Made by a program: the position numbers and the translations under genes. Source: Allotamlana fucoidanivorans (lineage in GTDB: Bacteria > Bacteroidota > Bacteroidia > Flavobacteriales > Flavobacteriaceae). Taken from it: a stretch of DNA of 64,000 nt. Shown here one piece after another: positions 60,250-64,000 of this stretch (position 1 is the first letter of the stretch; every line of letters begins with the position of its first letter). The stretch is from positions 1,488,001 through 1,552,000 of the forward strand of contig NZ_CP074074.1 in the NCBI RefSeq assembly GCF_045788535.1, written 5' to 3'. Under the pieces are notes generated by a model. It did not search any database. It was not told the origin of the DNA and was given only the letters and a program-made list of their open reading frames with translations.

Positions 60250-61008
60250 ATGAGAAAAACAATTATGATGCTATTCATTATTCTGGTGAGTGGCCAATTT
60301 ATTCAGGCACAAGGTGCTTCTGTACACTTACATCGAAGAGTTGCAGATACAGATATGGAAGAGGTTTTAAAACGAGAAGTAAAGTATTGGAGCAAGTTTG
60401 CTCAAAGTGAAATAGATAAAGGGAATATGTATTTTTGGGGGGTATTTACCCGTATAGGAGGAACAGATTTAGAGAATGAGCCTAATGTTCTTATTGTTAA
60501 TGGATTCACTGATATTGATAATGAAATTAATTGGGGAGGTATTCAAGAGATGTTTCCAGATGTTAAAATGGAGGATATAGACACAAGAGAGTTGAGTACA
60601 ACAACCGATGTGGTAATCTTAAGAGATTTAAACAATCATATCCAAGTGCCTGACGCCACAGGTGAAGATTTTAATTTTGTTAGGATAAAGTATCATAATG
60701 TAAAAGACCTTCGTTGGCATATAGATTTTGAGGTTAATAAGGTAAAGCCTTTTTTTAAAGCGGATATGGATGCTCATAAATCTAAAAGAAAAGGTTGGGG
60801 GAATGCCGTTATTTTAGAGCCAAGGTCTGAGAAGTTTCCTTATAGAGCATATTCATATAATCTGTTTTCAACATTAAGTGATGCTGTGAATCCAAGACAT
60901 GAAGAAGGTACTTCGTGGCCTGATGGTTTCTTTGATGAATATCAAAAGAATGTTGCGGGGCCTGATGATTCAAGATTGTATAGAGTGATAAAAGTGGTTA
61001 GTAAATAG
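60250..61008 (+). CDS. exported protein with two tandem alpha/beta-barrel-like repeats
   Basis: A 252-residue secreted protein with the signal MRKTIMMLFIILVSGQFIQA. The mature part seems to hold two similar modules, VKYWSKFAQSEIDKGNMYFW near 45 and VNKVKPFFKADMDAHKSKRK near 160, each followed by strands and a GxxxxF/FFDEYQKN-like helix. The layout parallels the exported protein at 41225, although sequence similarity by eye is weak. No active site is recognised. The gene is monocistronic, with a strong terminator behind it. Confidence 0.55.
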   Translation: MRKTIMMLFIILVSGQFIQAQGASVHLHRRVADTDMEEVLKREVKYWSKFAQSEIDKGNMYFWGVFTRIGGTDLENEPNVLIVNGFTDIDNEINWGGIQEMFPDVKMEDIDTRELSTTTDVVILRDLNNHIQVPDATGEDFNFVRIKYHNVKDLRWHIDFEVNKVKPFFKADMDAHKSKRKGWGNAVILEPRSEKFPYRAYSYNLFSTLSDAVNPRHEEGTSWPDGFFDEYQKNVAGPDDSRLYRVIKVVSK

Positions 61009-61014
61009 AGATTT

Positions 61015-61050
61015 AAAAAAGGGGTTGAATATGTATTCAGCCCCTTTTTT
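61015..61050. terminator. bidirectional terminator
   Basis: AAAAAAGGGGTTGAAT pairs with ATTCAGCCCCTTTTTT, one G-T pair included, around a four-base loop. It sits between two converging genes and should serve both. Confidence 0.88.
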
Positions 61051-61051
61051 A

Positions 61052-62440
61052 TTATTGTGATAATTCTTTAAAATATTTATAAAACCATGGGATGGTTTCT
61101 ATACCTTTTAAATAGTTCCATACCCCAAAATGTTCGTTAGGCGAGTGAATGGCATCACTGTCTAAGCCAAAGCCCATTAATATGGTTTTACTTTTTAACT
61201 CTTGCTCAAAGAGCGAAACAATTGGAATACTACCGCCGCTACGTTGTGGAATAGGCGTTTTACCAAAGGTTTCTTGATATGCTTTGCTTGCGGCTTGATA
61301 ACCTAAACTATCAATGGGGGTAACATACCCTTGGCCCCCATGATGTGGTGTAACCTTTACTTTTACACCTTTTGGGGCAATACGTTCAAAATGATCTTTA
61401 AAAAGTTGTGTAATGTCTTCCCAGTTTTGATTGGGTACTAAACGCATGGATATTTTAGCATAGGCTTTACTTGGAATAACTGTTTTAGCACCTTCACCAG
61501 TGTAACCACCCCAAATACCATTAACGTCAAGTGTTGGTCTTATGGAGTTACGCTCATTGGTGGTGTACCCTGATTCGCCATATACGGCCTCTATGTTTAG
61601 TGCTTTTTTATAGTTTTCTAAAGAAAATGGAGCTTTACTCATTTCAGCACGTTCTTCATTTGAAAGTTCCTCAACATGGTCATAAAACCTAGGAATGGTG
61701 ATATGATTATTTTCGTCATGGAGTGAAGCAATCATTTTTGCTAGAATATTGATGGGGTTGGCCACAGCGCCACCGTATAACCCAGAATGTAAATCACGAT
61801 TTGGCCCTGTAACTTCCACTTCTACATAGCTTAGGCCTCTAAGCCCAGTGGTAATAGAAGGAACATCATTGGCAATCATTCCCGTGTCAGAAATAAGAAT
61901 GACATCATTTTTAAGCCTATCACGGTTGTTTTTTACAAACGTTCCTAGATGAACACTGCCTACTTCTTCTTCGCCTTCAATCATAAACTTAACATTACAA
62001 GGAAGAGTGTTTGTACGTGTCATAAGCTCAAACGCTTTTACATGCATATACATTTGACCTTTGTCATCACAAGCGCCGCGGGCAAAAATGGCGCCATCTG
62101 GATGTTTGTCTGTGGGCTTTATAACGGGCTCAAATGGCGGGGAATCCCATAGGTTTATGGGATCGGGTGGTTGTACATCATAGTGACCATAAACAAGTAC
62201 GGTTGGTAAATTGTCATCAATGATGCGCTCACCGTAAACTATGGGATAGCCCTCTGTTTTATAAATTTCGGTATGATTGCAACCAGCTTGTTTCAGGCTT
62301 TCTTGAATGTTGTTTGCCGTTTTTAAAACATCATTTTTGTAGCTAGAGTCGGCACTTATAGACGGTATTTTTAGCAATTCTATAAGCTCTTGTAAAAAGC
62401 GATCTTTATGTTCTGAAATATAGGATTGAATGTGATTCAT
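61052..62440 (-). CDS. M20 family dipeptidase
   Basis: A 462-residue cytoplasmic metallopeptidase. The metal ligands and catalytic residues are seen in VLVYGHYDVQPPDP (His and the adjacent Asp), ARGACDDKGQMYMH (bridging Asp) and MIEGEEEVGSVHLG (paired glutamates). RGLSYVEVEVTGPNRDLHSG marks the dimerisation domain, and GFGLDSDAIHSPNEHF supplies the last histidine. The family cleaves dipeptides such as carnosine-like substrates. It stands alone between two terminators. Confidence 0.92.
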   Translation of the reverse strand: MNHIQSYISEHKDRFLQELIELLKIPSISADSSYKNDVLKTANNIQESLKQAGCNHTEIYKTEGYPIVYGERIIDDNLPTVLVYGHYDVQPPDPINLWDSPPFEPVIKPTDKHPDGAIFARGACDDKGQMYMHVKAFELMTRTNTLPCNVKFMIEGEEEVGSVHLGTFVKNNRDRLKNDVILISDTGMIANDVPSITTGLRGLSYVEVEVTGPNRDLHSGLYGGAVANPINILAKMIASLHDENNHITIPRFYDHVEELSNEERAEMSKAPFSLENYKKALNIEAVYGESGYTTNERNSIRPTLDVNGIWGGYTGEGAKTVIPSKAYAKISMRLVPNQNWEDITQLFKDHFERIAPKGVKVKVTPHHGGQGYVTPIDSLGYQAASKAYQETFGKTPIPQRSGGSIPIVSLFEQELKSKTILMGFGLDSDAIHSPNEHFGVWNYLKGIETIPWFYKYFKELSQ

Positions 62441-62501
62441 AGTATTTATAATAGGATAAATTCAAAAGTATAAAAAAGAATACTTTTTTAGGGTTTTAAA
62501 G

Positions 62502-62531
62502 TTTGCATTTTAAAAATCTTGTTTATATTTG
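62502..62531 (+). promoter_or_regulatory. tRNA-Leu promoter
   Basis: TTTG at 62502-62505, 18 bases, then TATATTTG at 62524-62531, a near-perfect Bacteroidota promoter. Transcription should begin near 62538, five bases before the tRNA. Confidence 0.75.
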
Positions 62532-62542
62532 CAGTCCTTATT

Positions 62543-62624
62543 GCGGGCGTGGTGGAATTGGTAGACACGCTAGACTTAGGATCTAGTGCCGCGAGGTGTG
62601 AGAGTTCGAGTCTCTCCGCCCGCA
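62543..62624 (+). tRNA. tRNA-Leu, anticodon UAG
   Basis: An 82-base class II tRNA. The acceptor stem is GCGGGCG with CGCCCGC and discriminator A. The anticodon stem CTAGA/TCTAG encloses the loop CTTAGGA with anticodon TAG at 62577-62579, which reads CUN codons. The T arm is GAGAG-TTCGAGT-CTCTC, and a long variable arm marks leucine. The CCA end is not encoded. It has its own promoter and terminator. Confidence 0.97.
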
Positions 62625-62632
62625 CAATTAAG

Positions 62633-62668
62633 AAAAAGGCTTCTCATAATTGAGAGGCTTTTTTTTTG
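62633..62668 (+). terminator. tRNA-Leu terminator
   Basis: AAAAAGGCTTCTCA pairs with TGAGAGGCTTTTT around a TAAT loop with two wobble pairs, and a run of Ts follows. Confidence 0.8.
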
Positions 62669-62736
62669 ACTTTGGTTTTGATACCTCAGCCTATGTTTAG
62701 TATAACCACCAATACATGCAAAAAAGGTACAAATAC

Positions 62737-63177
62737 TTATTGTAGTAAATGCTTTTGTTTGCGTTCTTTTAAGATGCCTTTTATAAGTTTAAACAATCTT
62801 AATTTGAAATTTTTGTAGTCTTTTAGAAATACATTTACTTTTGATTCTAAAAAGGAATGCTCTATTTTATAGTTGTTGTCTTCTTCTTGTTCGTTTATGC
62901 TATTTAGTAGTATAGATAATCTTTTTTCGTGTTCAACGATAAGTCTAATAAGTTTGTCAGTTTTCTTTTCGTATGCAATTAAATAATCAATAACCTCTTT
63001 ACTTTCTTTAAAATGTTTAGAGTCAATGAGTTGTAAGGTGTATGACTTGATGAGATCATTAAAGAATAATTGTTCGTCATGTACAAATCGTAGTTCAGAT
63101 AACCAGTTAATAGACATGTTATGCATGCTTTCAGGTGTTAACCATGCTTTATACTGTTTTATTTGCTTAGTTTTCAT
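62737..63177 (-). CDS. hypothetical helical protein
   Basis: A 146-residue protein, read from the ATG at 63177; a TTG seven codons earlier is the only longer option. It is almost all helix and strongly charged, with KYKAWLTPESMHNMSINWLS-like start, no signal and no membrane segment, and a basic C-terminus (LRLFKLIKGILKERKQKHLL). I do not recognise a family. It ends a two-gene minus-strand run with the small heat-shock protein gene, separated by 60 bases. Confidence 0.6.
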   Translation of the reverse strand: MKTKQIKQYKAWLTPESMHNMSINWLSELRFVHDEQLFFNDLIKSYTLQLIDSKHFKESKEVIDYLIAYEKKTDKLIRLIVEHEKRLSILLNSINEQEEDNNYKIEHSFLESKVNVFLKDYKNFKLRLFKLIKGILKERKQKHLLQ

Positions 63178-63237
63178 TTTTGTAGATTTTAAAACCAAGC
63201 AGAAATCTATATGTTTTTGATTGCTGCTTGGTTTGAA

Positions 63238-63774
63238 TTAGTCAATAATGATAATTTTTTTATTGCTAGCTACTTCTGTAGCTTTTTCCTTCAAGAGTTT
63301 TATATGTAAAATACCTCTTGTGTATGATGCTGAAATGTTAGTGTTAACATTCACAGTTTTTGGAAGTACAATAGAGCGCATAAATGATTTGTAGCTAAAT
63401 TCTTTTCGGGAATAGCTTGTGTTATTTGGCTCATTGGATACTGCTTTTTCACCGTGAACATGAAGCATGTTGTCTTCCATACTAATTTCAAAATCACTTT
63501 TATCAAATCCAGGTGCTGCAAATTCAATTTCAAAGTATTCTTTATCTTCTTTTACATTCATAGCAGGCATTACGCTGCCTTCTTCGTAGAAATCGTTTCT
63601 GTAAGCATCTTTGACTTTTATAAGATTGTTCAAATCTTTGAATCTAGTATGGAAAAATCGGTCATTCCAAGGCCTAGCCAGACTGCTGGTCCAAGGCGTC
63701 AGCAACCTATTGTCAGAACCAGATAATAGATTCTTTCTTCGTTGTTTTAAGCGTGTTGTCATGACATGATACAT
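63238..63774 (-). CDS. Hsp20/alpha-crystallin small heat-shock protein
   Basis: A 178-residue chaperone; an ATG five codons in is an alternative start. The alpha-crystallin domain spans about 72-178, with FEIEFAAPGFDKSDFEISME, LHVHGEKAV and YTRGILHIKLLKEKATEVAS. The final region carries a KIIII tail, close to the IxI motif that docks subunits. It holds unfolding proteins during stress. It lies upstream of the helical hypothetical gene, which may share its transcript. Confidence 0.93.
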   Translation of the reverse strand: MYHVMTTRLKQRRKNLLSGSDNRLLTPWTSSLARPWNDRFFHTRFKDLNNLIKVKDAYRNDFYEEGSVMPAMNVKEDKEYFEIEFAAPGFDKSDFEISMEDNMLHVHGEKAVSNEPNNTSYSRKEFSYKSFMRSIVLPKTVNVNTNISASYTRGILHIKLLKEKATEVASNKKIIIID

Positions 63775-64000
63775 TTTGCGGTTATTTGTATAACATGCAA
63801 TAAATTAAGTATATAAAATGTAATGAACAATGATATTTGTTAGGAATAGGGTTTTTTTTGTGAAAAAATCGAAGAATAAATCATCGCTATTTAGTTTTGA
63901 TTGAAAATTCTATAATTTGAGTTCGTATCGTTGATTTAGCTTCGGTATGGTTATATTCCAGTGGTAGGTATGTTTTATTTTTAATCGAAAAGCATCTAGG

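Noticed and set aside
63820..63903. 24-codon frame at the right window edge
   Set aside because: No start context or known similarity; the sequence appears to be the upstream region of the heat-shock gene, which reads leftward.
1..64000. CRISPR arrays, rRNA operons, prophage or intact transposase
   Set aside because: I looked for regularly spaced repeats, conserved rRNA stretches and transposase or integrase motifs and saw none.

Overview
The window reads as a chromosomal segment of a marine-type Flavobacteriaceae (Bacteroidota). The evidence is the low GC content, a SusC/SusD pair, promoters of the Bacteroidota type (TTG-N19/20-TAnnTTTG, for example before rpmE2 and tRNA-Leu), many Bacteroidota-restricted families (DUF4199, DUF4230, DUF4260, DUF4407, the GlmU-like nucleotidyltransferase family) and many exported lipoproteins with a serine-cysteine lipobox. 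There is no rRNA, prophage, CRISPR array or intact insertion sequence. The only mobile trace is a 135-bp MITE-like element near position 1.5 kb.

Region by region. 0-1.2 kb: a sulfur-relay-like trio (DUF1360-like membrane protein, rhodanese, DsrE). 1.2-7.5 kb: the MITE-like element, two exported lipoproteins, a membrane-anchored AraC/TPR regulator and a PLP-dependent decarboxylase. 7.8-29.9 kb: a chitin/N-acetylglucosamine utilisation locus. On the minus strand it runs susC, susD, a NagB/PIG-L fusion, a frameshifted lipoprotein gene, a GH20 hexosaminidase, a BadF-type GlcNAc kinase and a large ASPIC/FG-GAP protein. Divergently it encodes a LytS/LytTR two-component system, an NagP-like MFS transporter and a NagX-like membrane acyltransferase. 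A TonB-dependent receptor and a LacI regulator follow. The genes make a coherent pathway: outer-membrane uptake, trimming by GH20, inner-membrane import, phosphorylation, then deacetylation and deamination, the last two possibly done by the single fusion protein because no nagA is present here.

30-33.4 kb: a small lipoprotein, a TPR sensor kinase with its LuxR-type regulator, and a probable small RNA. 33.4-41.1 kb: housekeeping and hypothetical genes (DUF456, GT2 plus UPF0104-like membrane protein, ruvC, hemW, a cyclase-family hydrolase, DUF4260, DUF4230, YjbR). 41.2-45 kb: an exported tandem-repeat protein, PhnA, fructosamine kinase and an RsmB-like methyltransferase. 45.2-49.6 kb: two converging modules, each made of an ECF sigma factor, a membrane anti-sigma-like protein and a CpxP/Spy-like periplasmic protein, flanking a YHYH-domain protein. 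49.8-64 kb: ABC exporter, phosphoglucomutase, a polyprenol-phosphate glycosyltransferase, ribosomal protein L31, the GlmU-like protein, STAS-like and DUF4407 proteins, an EamA permease, a second exported tandem-repeat protein, an M20 dipeptidase, tRNA-Leu(UAG) and a small heat-shock protein.

The least explained structure is (i) the mirrored ECF/anti-sigma/CpxP-like modules, (ii) the NagB/PIG-L fusion whose NagB half lacks a catalytic aspartate, (iii) several orphan intergenic transcription units with good promoters and strong terminators, two of which share paired ATCGAT boxes and a CGWCCCCAAAT word, and (iv) two coupled genes whose starts are separated from their reading frames by one base in a homopolymer.
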